The notes below the pieces were generated by a model. That model was not told the origin of the DNA and searched no databases. It saw only the letters and a list, made by a program, of their open reading frames with translations. Below are positions 54,901 through 64,000 of a stretch of 64,000 nucleotides of DNA, piece after piece (the stretch's first letter is position 1; every line of letters begins with the position of its first letter). The position numbers and the translations under genes are program-made. The stretch lies in assembly GCF_000003815.2 (NCBI RefSeq), contig NC_049997.1, positions 9,387,060 through 9,451,059 on the forward strand, read 5' to 3'. Origin of the DNA: Branchiostoma floridae (Eukaryota; Chordata; Leptocardii; Amphioxiformes; Branchiostomatidae).

Positions 54901-57900
54901 ACTACCGTTAAGAGCTTAGGATTCATTATTATTTTAAAGATGAGTTGCCTGACAGCTTGTTCAGCATCAGAGAAAAAATTCAAATCTAACTCTAGCTCTA
55001 GAGAACCATAACCATCCCAGGCCATTCTCCGGAACTTTTGTCACTATTAAAATAGAGTCCAAAAGTAGCTCAAGTGTCGCTGTCACTACCACAGCCGACC
55101 CCACTCATAACAAGGTAACAGACAGTTTTCATCCTGACAATGATTGGTTCGTGTCATCACATATGCATAGATTTATAAGAGGATTAGGATGCTGACCATT
55201 TTGATGACTTGGATATATTGGTCATCACGCTTCTAGGGGCCTTCTACATGGACGTGTATTATTAACCTTTTACATGAAACTCCTTGTTTTTTTACTTGAC
55301 ATTTCTGAACTTGAAATTGGTATATCTTATAAGGTAGATCGGTACATTGCTTTTTTGACATTGACGAATACGCCGAGCGCAAAACATTGGCAAGGGTATA
55401 CCCCTCCGCATTATCTGAAGTTCAAGCCCCCAACATTATCCTGCCAAGCTAATAACCTCACACAAGGTCAACGTTAGTTGCAAAGTAATTTATCATCTGG
55501 GTAATCAACGTGACAAGGCATGGAGAAGGGCCACTTAGCCAGGCGGCCATGATGTACAACCGGGCGGATTCTATGGACATTCCCACCCGCTCCATTGCTC
55601 ACTTCGCTTTAATACTCGCACTCTTGCGTCATACGATGAACTCGCTTTATGCTTAAGTGTGCTATGCCAGATGCTGCATTGTGGCAAATGCCCTGTGTGC
55701 CTTTTTTATCCAAAGGGCACCCGCCTTACTAATGGAAGATCAGTCCTCAATGTCCTGGGCGTCCTCTTTCGGATGATGCCTGGTACTGATTTAGCTTCTG
55801 AGCCTGTCTTTTATAGATGTATTATTTACGTCTGGCACTAAAATGTAATGGGCTTTCGAAAATACACTTCAGGAAGGGATCATAAAGATCTAGAGTGCTA
55901 CTTTTGTGGTGCGACACGCACTTTTTCAAGACTCTACACAACCCAGCACACCTTTTGAAAAAGAGTAGGAACATTCCCCAGAAGGTCCAAATCGTTCTGT
56001 CTGGAGATTTAGTACAACTCACCCACGTGCATATGTGGAGAACTGGCGAACATCAGTCGCTTATCAACCACACGCATGGTGATTTACACCATTCACCCGG
56101 GCGGGAGACCTGGCGCACCCTGTCTTATATTAGCCAACGAAAGGGTATGTTATAACTCGACGGTGTGTAAGCATGTCAACTGATGATGATGACTGGACAT
56201 CTAACATTTCTCTAAAACATTTTTGTAATCTAGAACCTGTGTGGTGCTAACTTTGTACCCTCGTGAAACCTCACTTTCTTTCCAACAAATGTGTGTAAAG
56301 GAGCTGTAATAGTTAATTACCTCACAAGACACCTTTTTGTACAAAAACAACTTCCCTTTGCATTTATCCTGTTCACACAAATGATAGCATTATGCGCAAG
56401 CGCAAGAGCGCAAAGCAATCTGAGAAAGAATATGCAACGAGCTAGGGATAATACGACTAGAAAATCAAAATTTACAAGAAATGAAAATGCAAAATGCAGT
56501 ATGAACATTCTTTCACGGTTGCTCTATGATGAAGGTACAATCTATTCGTCTGAACATAACGCCATATAGTCAGATAGCATCCTTTGCAGACTTGTAGCGG
56601 GTTTGGCTTTATTTCATGAAGGCGCTGGTGTGCGATTTTCAACGTTGATTAAGGTTTTCTAATGCCGGGAAAGGATGTTTGCCGTGGTAGGGAGTTTGCG
56701 AATCCCAACCCCGCTCGAAGCCTGTGAGGGAGGCTTACAGTCAGGTTGATTCTATAGAGAAGTCCGTACCTGATCAAATCCAAGATGGCGTCTAGTGTGG
56801 ACACCTGCTGCACGGGCAAGTCCCCTGCGATGTCCTGCGCGCCCCTCCCCTTCTTCAGCTCGGGGTCTCCGGGATGGATGCTGACCACCAGGATGATGCC
56901 GATGATGGCGGCGATGATGGTGGTGGAGAAGTAGTACAGCATGGCCTTGGAGCCCATCTTTCCACTGGCCTTGGCGTCCAGACCGGCTAGACCTGGTGGA
57001 GCACACTTGTAGAATTAGACATACCATCCTGCATTCTACGTTTATGAAGTACAGCAGGGCCTTGAAGGCCATCTTTCCTCAAGTCTTGGCGTCCAGACCG
57101 GCTAGACCTGGTGGAGCACACTTTTACAATTAGACATTTTTAAGGAAATGGCGTACTATCCTGCATTCTACATTTGTGAAGTACAGCAAGAACTTGGTGC
57201 CCATCTTTCGTCTTGCCTTGGCGTCCATACCCAGTCTGGCAACATTTAGAATGGGACATTAGACTTTCTAAAGGGAAAGGGACGTACTATTCCGTATGCT
57301 ACACAAAGAGAAGCAAGGGCCGGTACCTGCCTTGGCCATTGCAACAGGTAGGCAGGAGAGGAACATGGGGAGGTACAACGAAGTCTACTACGTTAACAGT
57401 GTATGGAACTATACTGGTCCAATGGTTTTGAAGATGACGGAAAGACGACTCACAGCAATCTTCTATTTGTTGTATGCTAACGAATTTTGGTAGACTTATC
57501 AGTTGTAGAAAGAAAGATCGTGAAAAGCAGTATCAAAAATATTACATTGTTTCCAGAGGAAATAGAGTGTCTTTGACCTGCTTCATTCTACTTTTGTAAG
57601 TCAGGCAACAAAGATTGAAAGTTCAACAAAAGTATACCATGTACAACAAAGAATGACAACTGTGTTGGTTGGTGTTATCCCACTCTTGCGTGACTGTACG
57701 TTCGCCATCTTGCCGTTGATGGCAATGTTATGGCGAAGTCAGTCACTTTGTCATTGACAGAAAATTACAATCTGATTACACCACTCCGAGCTGTGTGGAT
57801 CTTATCAGCCCCGTGACGAAATTACGTGCCAGCATTGATTTTCTCATCTACACTTTGAGCGTTGAGCCAAGCGCTGGGACTGCAGGCCGTTACACATGCA

Positions 57901-59611
57901 GCGAGATTGGTGCTGTCAATGAGAATGGCAGGTTGAAGGCAACAGCGTGCGGAACTAATCTCGGACCTTAATGTCTGTCTGCAGGAGCAGGAATCAAAGG
58001 GGCGGAAGCAGTGAAAGCTGTCGGGGATAACGGATAATGAATTAGTTCCAAGTCTGTGGCACTCTCGGCGCGTTTGATTGTTCGGCTATGAGGCTCTGTT
58101 GGTGAAAAAATGGATGGCGGAACCTTCTACATATTCACGGGTTTCAGTTTGTGCTCACGAGACCTGCCCTTTACTTGCATCGATGAAGGTTGGACATCCA
58201 GGCAAAAAAAGATAGTCCAGACAGCAGTTACTCAAGCAACTGGATATGAGTTTTAAACGGTCAAACGTTTTACACAGCCATGAATCTGATGTCTTTCGTC
58301 AGTTACACAGCATTATGGTGTAGTGTCACGGACGAAAGACACCGGATGGCTGCATGAAACGTCTGACCGCTTCAAAATCATATCCAGTTAACTACTGCAT
58401 TGGGTCTTTCCTTTTTTTAAGCCCCGTTACCATTTGGTTTTGAATTGTACCCAATCCTATGTCCTATTTAAGAAACCCCAATGTGAAAGGTGTCAACGAA
58501 GGCACAAGCTTAAAAAACGTCCTAGATGTTTGATGTGCTGTCACCTTTGAAACTCATCATTCAAAGAAACGTTAGTTCCTTTTGACAGCCCTCATGATGC
58601 ATACAAAATATGACGTACAGTTACGACGGCTTATGTCCCAGTACAACACACAATTTTTCTCATGCACTCTTGATGAGGTTCTGTGCAAACCATAAACATA
58701 TCAGACTTGATAAGCCTCATCGTTTATCTACAGATCCGTGTTTCACGCGTTATCTGTTTTTCATTGTTTTACATTGAGATCTGGGTCGCTGTATCTAGAC
58801 CATAACAACTCAATTGCTCCGAACCTATACGTGCTAGATGTTCTGTAATGAGCAAGCTACTATATTAGAACAAATTGATACTGGTCTCAAAGGATTTTCC
58901 AGCTATTTTCACTCATCTACTTGGCAGAATTTTGAAATTGCTTTTGGATACGACTTGGCGAATCAGCGGCGATGTGGGAATCACTCTTTTCCCGTCCAAA
59001 TTACAAATTTATCACTAGGGAGAAACAAACTACCTATGGCGAATTGAAGATATTTGTATGAGTCAGGGGTTAAAGTAAATCAATGTATACAAAGTAAGAT
59101 TGTTTCTTTTTTCTTTCCGACACTCACTTTTGCCTTTGTCTTATGCTGATTATTCTTATAACAGACGCATCCTTGAAAGAGGTTCGAGATGTCAGGCGTG
59201 AAAGTACATACATATGAAATATCATAAATGAATAGATATTGCCAATATCTATCAATAGAAACTAATTGATGTCTCACCGGTGATTAAACTAGAGATGATG
59301 AGTGGCAGGATCAGCATCTTCAAGCACCTCATGAGGATATCTCCGGGGAAGCCGATGAGCATTATCGTGGCGTCGCTGGGCTCGGCCAGCCGCAGCAGAA
59401 ACCCCAAGAGGACCCCCAGCACCACCCCGAGAATCGTCAGCACCAGGAGCAAGTTGTGCGGGTTCTTCACCCACGCCCAGACGGCCATGTACCACGGCCG
59501 GCTGGGGACGGCGCAGTCGGTCTCCATGTTCTCCACCTCCGTGTAGGGAGGGCACTCGGACTCCTTCGGGCTGGCGGCCTCGATCGCGTCCATGGCGTCC
59601 TTCTCCGTCAT
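45731..59611 (-). CDS. SLC1A2: Excitatory amino-acid transporter, EAAT2/SLC1A2-like, whole gene (10 coding exons)
   Basis: Predicted Na+/K+/H+-coupled plasma-membrane transporter of glutamate and aspartate. The ten exons join in phase to about 584 residues, slightly longer than typical EAATs (520-575). Visible signatures: [18 protein letters not shown] (TM2), a glycosylation-site-rich loop, [20 protein letters not shown] (hairpin 1), [16 protein letters not shown] (TM7 NMDGT and the coupling Glu), [15 protein letters not shown] (hairpin 2) and [20 protein letters not shown] (TM8). TM8 keeps the Asp and the Arg that bind the side-chain carboxylate of acidic substrates, so it is an EAAT and not a neutral ASCT transporter. 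Sequence features are closest to EAAT2. The start ATG at 59611 has an in-frame TGA ten codons upstream. The C-terminal exon is the least certain part. Confidence 0.94.
45897..46300. repeat. Tandem triplication over the last SLC1A2-like exon boundary
   Basis: Three units start near 45897, 46048 and 46171. Each has a (G/T)C(G/A)...ATCTA.CG.CACC start, then GAA.TTCCTGTCAC- or TTTGTGTCACATTGATCTTG-like text, TA.ATTG.TTTT, TATC/CATCTCTTCC and CGTCAGC. Copy 1 contributes the acceptor and first codons of exon 10. Part of a fourth unit appears at 47130-47190. Confidence 0.8.
46454..46559 (-). CDS. SLC1A2: SLC1A2-like exon 9: TM8
   Basis: The 35 residues are [20 protein letters not shown] plus [15 protein letters not shown]. 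The Asp and second Arg of DRFRT are the acidic-substrate selectivity residues. Acceptor TTGTAG, donor GTCAGT, phase 0 out. Confidence 0.96.
46957..47091 (-). CDS. SLC1A2: SLC1A2-like exon 8: hairpin 2
   Basis: The 44 residues begin [20 protein letters not shown] and end LILAVDWL. This is the extracellular gate (hairpin 2), with the ASVPSAG tip typical of EAAT2. Phase 2 in and out; acceptor TTGACAG, donor GTGAGT. Confidence 0.96.
47637..47787. mobile_element. Family B MITE in the SLC1A2-like gene
   Basis: The arms GTTACTCAAACAACTGGATA and TACCCAGTTGCTTGAGTAAC extend inward through AAACGGTCAGACGTTT and its inverse to a centre with GACGAAAGACACCGGATGGC. The hairpin is about 150 bp with no coding capacity, in intron 7. 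Confidence 0.8.
47967..48161 (-). CDS. SLC1A2: SLC1A2-like exon 7: hairpin 1 and TM7 (NMDGT)
   Basis: The 64 residues include [32 protein letters not shown] and [18 protein letters not shown] binds Na+ and substrate in SLC1 transporters; the Glu of YEAV is the residue tied to H+/K+ coupling. Phase 2 at both ends; donor GTGAAC. Confidence 0.97.
48579..48812 (-). CDS. SLC1A2: SLC1A2-like exon 6: TM5-TM6 and start of hairpin 1
   Basis: The 77 residues begin [20 protein letters not shown] and include [20 protein letters not shown] (TM6), [14 protein letters not shown] and [11 protein letters not shown]. The serine-rich hairpin-1 tip is split across the exon 6/7 junction (TCC AG|T). Donor GTCAGT. 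Confidence 0.96.
49212..49338 (-). CDS. SLC1A2: SLC1A2-like exon 5: TM4c-TM5
   Basis: Starts [20 protein letters not shown], continues through [19 protein letters not shown] and ends mid-codon in the W of M-W-Y-S-P. Phase 1 in, phase 2 out; acceptor TGTCAG, consensus donor GTAAGT. Confidence 0.95.
49692..49857 (-). CDS. SLC1A2: SLC1A2-like exon 4: glycosylated extracellular loop
   Basis: The 55 residues hold four N-x-S/T sequons in [18 protein letters not shown], corresponding to the variable N-glycosylated TM4b-4c loop. The exon ends [10 protein letters not shown], where TM4c starts (human EAAT2 has KDGMNVLG). Phase 0 in, phase 1 out; donor GTGGGG. Its 5' end with acceptor is duplicated at 49971-50009. 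Confidence 0.9.
49829..50316. repeat. Duplicated exon-4 acceptor region split by a 240-bp insertion
   Basis: The segment 49829-49926 (GTAGATGTAGTCTTCCTTGT through CAGTAACTAA) recurs in two pieces, 49971-50009 and 50252-50312. The ~240 bases between the pieces are absent from the first copy. Confidence 0.8.
50733..50775 (-). CDS. SLC1A2: SLC1A2-like exon 3: short FPENLVEAC exon
   Basis: A 43-base exon giving [14 protein letters not shown], which matches the conserved R-N-x-F-P-x-N-L-V-x-A-C segment of EAATs. Phase 2 in, phase 0 out; acceptor CTTTTCAG, donor GTGAGT. It follows a 6.0-kb intron. Confidence 0.93.
50776..56769 (-). other. SLC1A2-like intron 2 (6.0 kb)
   Basis: Long intron between exons 2 and 3. 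It holds the 52474-52603 foldback and weak internal duplications near 54.87-55.05 kb (CTCGAGATAACC/CTAGAGAACC blocks). No additional transporter exon is needed: exons 2 and 3 join to give the conserved D-L-I-R-N-x-F-P-x-N. Confidence 0.7.
52474..52603. repeat. Foldback repeat with an internal CTGAAGAAGG hairpin
   Basis: The arms AAAACTTTGTTCCAACGCAA and its inverse at 52583-52603 enclose CTGAAGAAGGTCGG.GTA.TCGACCGAAA (52532-52560). The inner stem-loop has the same layout as 25824-25857. Confidence 0.65.
56770..56992 (-). CDS. SLC1A2: SLC1A2-like exon 2: TM3 and following loop
   Basis: The exon begins [20 protein letters not shown], followed by TM3 ([20 protein letters not shown]) and a soluble loop ending [10 protein letters not shown]. 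Phase 1 in, phase 2 out; acceptor CCACCAG, donor GTACGG. Degenerate copies of its first ~65 bases, with the acceptor, lie in the upstream intron (57044-57245). Confidence 0.95.
56927..57245. pseudogene. Degenerate partial copies of SLC1A2-like exon 2
   Basis: The first ~65 bases of exon 2 plus acceptor and flanking intron recur at 57044-57107 and, more weakly, at about 57176-57240. The first copy keeps GTCTAGCCGGTCTGGACGCC but has an in-frame TGA three codons later. The second reads [13 protein letters not shown] but has lost a clean acceptor. These are broken exon duplicates, not extra exons. Confidence 0.8.
58223..58398. mobile_element. Family B MITE in SLC1A2-like intron 1
   Basis: Starts GCAGTTACTCAAGCAACTGG and ends TATCCAGTTAACTACTGC, with the internal ACGGACGAAAGACACCGGAT shared with the copy at 47637. 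Confidence 0.8.
59278..59611 (-). CDS. SLC1A2: SLC1A2-like exon 1: cytosolic N-terminus, TM1-TM2
   Basis: ATG at 59611-59609 in context GACGTGATGA. The 111 residues are an acidic N-tail ([14 protein letters not shown]), TM1 ([20 protein letters not shown]) and TM2 ([20 protein letters not shown]). The exon ends G|GT in phase 1 with donor GTGAGA. A splice acceptor just upstream (CCACCCCAG) suggests a further untranslated exon, which I could not locate. Confidence 0.93.
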
Positions 59612-59628
59612 CACGTCTGCCTCTTCGT

Positions 59629-60098
59629 CTCTTCTGGTTCAACCTGGGGTGGCGGGAAAGATCAGTGACAGTTTTAGTTCATTAATTTTACCGGTAGATC
59701 GTCTAGATCTCTTCTGATTCAACCTGGGGCGGCGGGAAAAATCAGTGACGCTTAATGTCATTCATCTTACAAGCAGATCCAAAACTATAACAAGTTACGC
59801 AGAAGTACAGTTGATTTGACAACAACAAAAATTTAATAGTCCAGATGACTTACACGTAATAACAGTCCCAGTATGGTCAATTTTCATAAATCAGTGACAT
59901 TTTACTTCATTTATTCTACCAATGTCAGGCGCGCCCGTGACCTGTTCTTCAGGCGTTCCTATGTACATACAGAAAGAGTTGACTCAAAAGCCTATCACAA
60001 GTTACGGGGAAGTCAAACACAATTTACAGAAAAAAATAATGGTCCAGATGACTAATACGTACACTGAACACCAGTCCTAATACTGTCTATTTTCAAAA
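59629..60098. repeat. Nested tandem duplications upstream of the SLC1A2-like start
   Basis: A ~75-bp unit (TCTTCTG.TTCAACCTGGGG, then AAATCAGTGAC) occurs at 59629 and 59707, with a partial at about 59887. A ~205-bp unit containing CAAGTTACG.G.AAGT, GTCCAGATGACT and CCAGTATGGTCAATTTTCA-like text occurs at about 59790 and 59995. The first unit includes the polypyrimidine and acceptor-like sequence just 5' of exon 1. Confidence 0.75.
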
Positions 60099-62286
60099 GC
60101 CATTCTGGTAGTATTTTGTCTTTGTTCTGTGGAGAGTTTATTCCATAGTGTTGTGTTTTGGCGATGCTAGTTTTGTTTTTAGAATGTTTAGCAAGTGACC
60201 ACACCCATCGTTTGATTGATTGACAGGAATGATTGGAATGCTTACATTCACAGGCATACAAAAGAATCGGTACACGCACAGTACTGATCGATAGATAAGA
60301 ATGAGGAATGCCATCGAGCATTTGTGAGTCGAGACTATGCAAATAGATCATTGTATACAGGTATTGATATATTAACTGATACAACATATTTGATGGCAAT
60401 ACTCGTGAATCATTTTCGATGTGTCATGATATTGCAAGATCAGTGCCATGGTGTCAGCCTTTTTACCTTTGGTTCGCTCGCTTTGTTCCCTTTTTAGCCC
60501 AGGAGTGACAGAGATAGCTAGCGTACTATTTAGCTTATGTTAGTGTTCTTTGACACAATGTCTTCAACTATAGGAATGTACAAATTATAGCCTTCAGAAT
60601 ATCATATGGTACATGGATTGCTGATTGAAATTGATCATCCATTTTTTGTCGTGACTATCTATCTGACGTATTCCTCTGACAGTAGTCTAGTATACTCGGC
60701 ATGAATAAAACCATGTTAAGGTTATTATAGCTGTATTTTATGCGGTGGGTACGCCTTTCTGCCTTCACAATCATCTCAGCCCTAACCACTGATGTTTGAT
60801 ACAGAGCCTGCCTACAGGCATGGTGAGAGAGCTTTAATAACCGGGTACCTGATAAGACCTGAATCCACTGCTCGTGACCCATTAAGCTTCTTACAACACC
60901 TTTCCCTTCTAATAATAGTTCCATCTTGGTGTATCATAGTTCACCATCTGACAGCGAAAAAAGCTAGGTCAGAACGGTAAGCATGGACAAGAACATCACC
61001 ATGCTGCTGACATTCTATTGAACACTATAAGTTATAGGGAAAATATGTTCTAATACTTCCCCTTCAAAAACCAAAATGTACGTATACTTTTGAGTACTCT
61101 TTTCGCAATCTAAGTAATATTTGACGACTGGATATTGAACATCTATCCTGAGGCGTTACCCGGGGTGATGAGAGAATGATTTAATTAAAAGAGAATTATG
61201 ATCAGTCTTGTGGGTGTAATTACGCGTGATGATCCTAGGCATCATTACACTTGGTTTTAGCAGTAATTCCTGTAGAAGCGATTTGATTGATGAAGTGTTT
61301 AGTTTTGCCCTTGAAATTGAAGCTCGATTACTCCGAAGGTATGATTTGATTTGCAGCGTCACAAAAATTAAACACATTCGAATTGACGCATGCAAAGATA
61401 CCACCTGAGTGAAATGGAAATGGGAGCATGCCTTCCTGCCATACAATCAAATGAACCTAGATATCATTCGTCCATGTCTACGTGTGTATATACTATATGA
61501 TACTTGCCCATTCATATGAACATACAAATATGTAGAATAAGCTTAAGGGTTGGGTGAAAAGGGCACCACTCAAAGTTAGAACCACAATTTCTGTTTAGAT
61601 TCATGATAGCAATTTATAGTCTTATGAGTCTCCAGGGTCAGATATACGTAGCGTAGTTTTGAGCGAACATAACACTTTCTCTCCTATCGACCTTCAACTG
61701 ACATTGAGAAATCAAGATGGAGGCCGTGACAAGGACGAATCGTGCCTGCCAATCTCAATTAAGATCTGATAGAATGGATCGTGGGGGAAGGTATCACAAC
61801 GGTATCTCCGGGATATAAAAATACCTGTTCCAGCAAAATGAACGAATAAGAAGATCGTAAAACGTAATGTTTGAAACTAAAATCGTGCAAATGCACAAAA
61901 TATTAAGACCTATTTGTGTATTTCCCGCCCAGAGAGTCAGCGTTATTTATCATTTTGCACTGAATTTCCCATTTTCACCAACCGTCAATTATTTGATTCG
62001 TAGCCTGTACCCGAAAGTTGTCAATAATCCGTGAAACCACTTTCCCCTGCCGCAGAATGTACCCAAGGTACGCTCGATAGGCTCATCGATTGGGAAATAA
62101 TGACTGAATTGATATCCAGTTTAGAGAGATGACCTAATTAGCCTCACTTCTTGTCAGCGATGATGATAATTACATGATGTATCGGCATCTAAACGACCCA
62201 TCCCCGGAGACCCGGATGTAAGTGGTGTAAGCTTGGCAAGTCGCCAGCTCCCCATCCCCACACGTCTCACTACATGCGGGTATCAC
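60099..62286. other. Region upstream of the SLC1A2-like gene
   Basis: AT-rich, with no coding exon supported on either strand. The promoter and first untranslated exon of the transporter probably lie here or further right, but I see no decisive signal. Confidence 0.4.
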
Positions 62287-62625
62287 TTAAGCTAAGGGCA
62301 CAACCCGCCGTACGTGCAATTTGTCCGTACGTTTATTTTGGGAGGCCACGTCCGCCACGTATTTCTGAAAACGTGGGGAACGATTGGCAAGAGCAGGGTG
62401 GGAGTACGTCAACGCACGTCACCCGCACGGTTGAGCAAGTTGCACACAAAGTTTTGCCTGCACATGAATTTCTACGGCGTGTCTGCGTGCTCCAAAATCC
62501 GTCGGATTCCCTACGAGTTCGTACGGAGACGGTACTTACCACTTACGGATCCCAAAAGATTACCCACGTTTTGGCACGCAGACAGCACGTATTTGCACGT
62601 ACGGCGGGTTGTGCCCTTAGCTTAA
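62287..62625. mobile_element. piggyBac-like MITE (TTAA-flanked, 331 bp)
   Basis: TTAA at 62287-62290 and 62622-62625 flanks GCTAAGGGCACAACCCGCCG at one end and its perfect inverse at the other; the inverted ends match over about 28 bases. The interior is unusually rich in CGTACG/ACGT. TTAA target duplication is characteristic of piggyBac transposons. Open frames through it are not gene-like. Confidence 0.82.
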
Positions 62626-64000
62626 CGCAGTGTACGAAACGACATATACGGTAACACGACTCAATTGATTTCCTGTAGGAGACTAAGGGGAACAAATGTC
62701 GACTGACGTTTTAAGTACAGCAGCTGACACAACTGTGTACCGTAAAGTTAGCATTTGATGTGTGAAAATTTTGGCGCCCCAACGTTCAGTATACAACTCC
62801 TGAGATATGACCGGAAGAAATTGCGTGCTTCTACAGAAATTGCGTGTCTAACGTACGGACAAGAGTTCTGCACATAAGTAAAGGGTGGTTAGATATAGTG
62901 TATAGGTATTCAGCACAGCTGACTAAAGCTAGAACGGGGATCTTTGAAGCATAAATGATTAAAACATTTGGGATTGCGACAATTTCATACCTGCTTATGG
63001 ACACTTAGCTCAATCGTTGCTGCTTCTAAGCTGAGCATCAATGCAAAACAGCGTTTTGTTCCTTTTTGCCGTTGTGGGTTTGTTTTTGAGATATTTTGTG
63101 ATAGTTTCCTGTCTTTGTCGTAACGTATTAACAGCTTGTAGTTACATTAAATCCATAGTGCACATATTTCTATTAATTACGTTTTTATTCTATTTTTAGG
63201 TATTTATCTGACTGTTGTTATCATATCTAGTAATAAAGAGTCCATCATTGCGTGCGGCAGATCATTCATTCTTTTTGGTATCTTTAAGCATCTTTTCTCA
63301 CAAATCTTCCACATGAGCCACAGGTACTCTGTCACAAAAATAAAGTGCAGTGAAATCACGAGTACAGCATCTGTGATTGCCTTGCTGTCAGTGATTCATT
63401 GATTGGATTAAAGGCACTTCCCCTGGATTTGGCCAGGACTTGTGAAAAAGGCCTGTCGAGGGTCTGGATTACGAGATTCGGGCGGAATTGCCTCTAGTCA
63501 GAAATTGATAAACTGTTTGGAACCACACGGGTGATTTTCAGCCTGTTGAATAACGTAATAAAAGCGAATGACCAATGGCGGGGGTATACTGATAGCGAAT
63601 GAAAATGTATTGAGGTTTCCGTTAGGGTTTTAATATTGCTTCCGCAGTCATTCATTTTGTACTGCTCCATACAAACATAGAAGTTGCCTAGTAGATGTAT
63701 TGCCTGAGAAGTATCTCTTATATAATCAGTTACTAGCCGGACCAGTTTGCAGAACACGAACAAGTGATGAGAATTAGACATTTAGACTATCACAACTAAT
63801 ACAAGAGTTCGAAGATTTCACGACTCTGTGAAATGTTTTAAGTTTCTCGTATATCTTTTTAATTACAGTTACTTTATCATGTAATGTAGGCTTTGATTGA
63901 TATACGTGTGCCCATTTGATCAATTCCTGACAGTCTACAGCAAAGGTGACTAACAAGTAACATGTGGAAGACATACAACTGCGAAAACATACGACAAACA
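62626..64000. other. Right-hand intergenic sequence
   Basis: No gene or element that I can support; small open frames only. Confidence 0.4.

Noticed and set aside
62274-62654. Plus-strand open frames of 103 and 126 codons
   Set aside because: They lie within the TTAA-flanked palindrome-ended element and are explained by its CG-rich interior; both arms are inverted copies of each other.
1-64000. Search for CRISPR arrays, bacterial operons, rRNA and tRNA genes, and hammerhead ribozyme cores (CTGATGA...GAAAC)
   Set aside because: None found. Spliced genes, long introns and MITEs show eukaryotic nuclear DNA; the CTGATGA occurrences lack the paired GAAAC core at the right spacing.

Overview
The window is metazoan nuclear DNA. 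It holds two spliced genes, both on the minus strand, in AT-rich intergenic and intronic sequence full of short inverted-repeat (MITE-like) elements and local tandem duplications. Gene content, short introns (mostly 0.2-1.5 kb) and the type of small repeats suggest an invertebrate chordate, most likely a lancelet (Branchiostoma). That is an inference from homology, not a direct match.

Layout. Positions 1-6.1 kb: no supported gene; a degenerate tandem array (681-1335) and MITE-like repeats. 6.2-29.2 kb: a nexilin (NEXN) homologue read right to left. I resolve about 27 exons by splice sites, phase and homology. The start ATG is at 28643 (alternative at 29160) and the stop at 8605. Possible alternative last exons lie at 6978-7111 and 6222-6359, followed by an AATAAA. 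29.2-43.2 kb: intergenic, with repeats and two weak coding-like remnants. 43.2-45.7 kb: probably the 3' untranslated region of the second gene. 45.7-59.6 kb: an excitatory amino-acid transporter of the SLC1 family, closest to EAAT2/SLC1A2, fully resolved in ten coding exons of about 584 residues. 59.6-64 kb: its upstream region, with tandem duplications and a 331-bp palindrome-ended element flanked by TTAA.

The nexilin homologue is the most unusual item. The modelled protein is about 1,620 residues; human nexilin is about 675 by my recollection. The extra length is mostly about 17 repeated modules. Each has a short head (consensus G-S-V-K-G-R-F-E-E-M) followed by a charged single-helix or coiled-coil stretch. 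Most modules occupy one exon, and nearly all those exons are bounded by phase-0 introns. Ten of 26 modelled donor sites carry a pyrimidine at +3. This layout would let module exons be skipped without a frameshift. An I-set Ig domain very like that of nexilin follows, then a 224-residue K/Q/S/T/V-rich tail that I do not recall in vertebrate nexilin.

The genes are unlikely to act together: one encodes a predicted actin/Z-disc-associated scaffold, the other a plasma-membrane glutamate transporter. They share a structural theme. In four places a splice-site-bearing segment has been locally duplicated, and several MITEs sit within tens of bases of coding exons.
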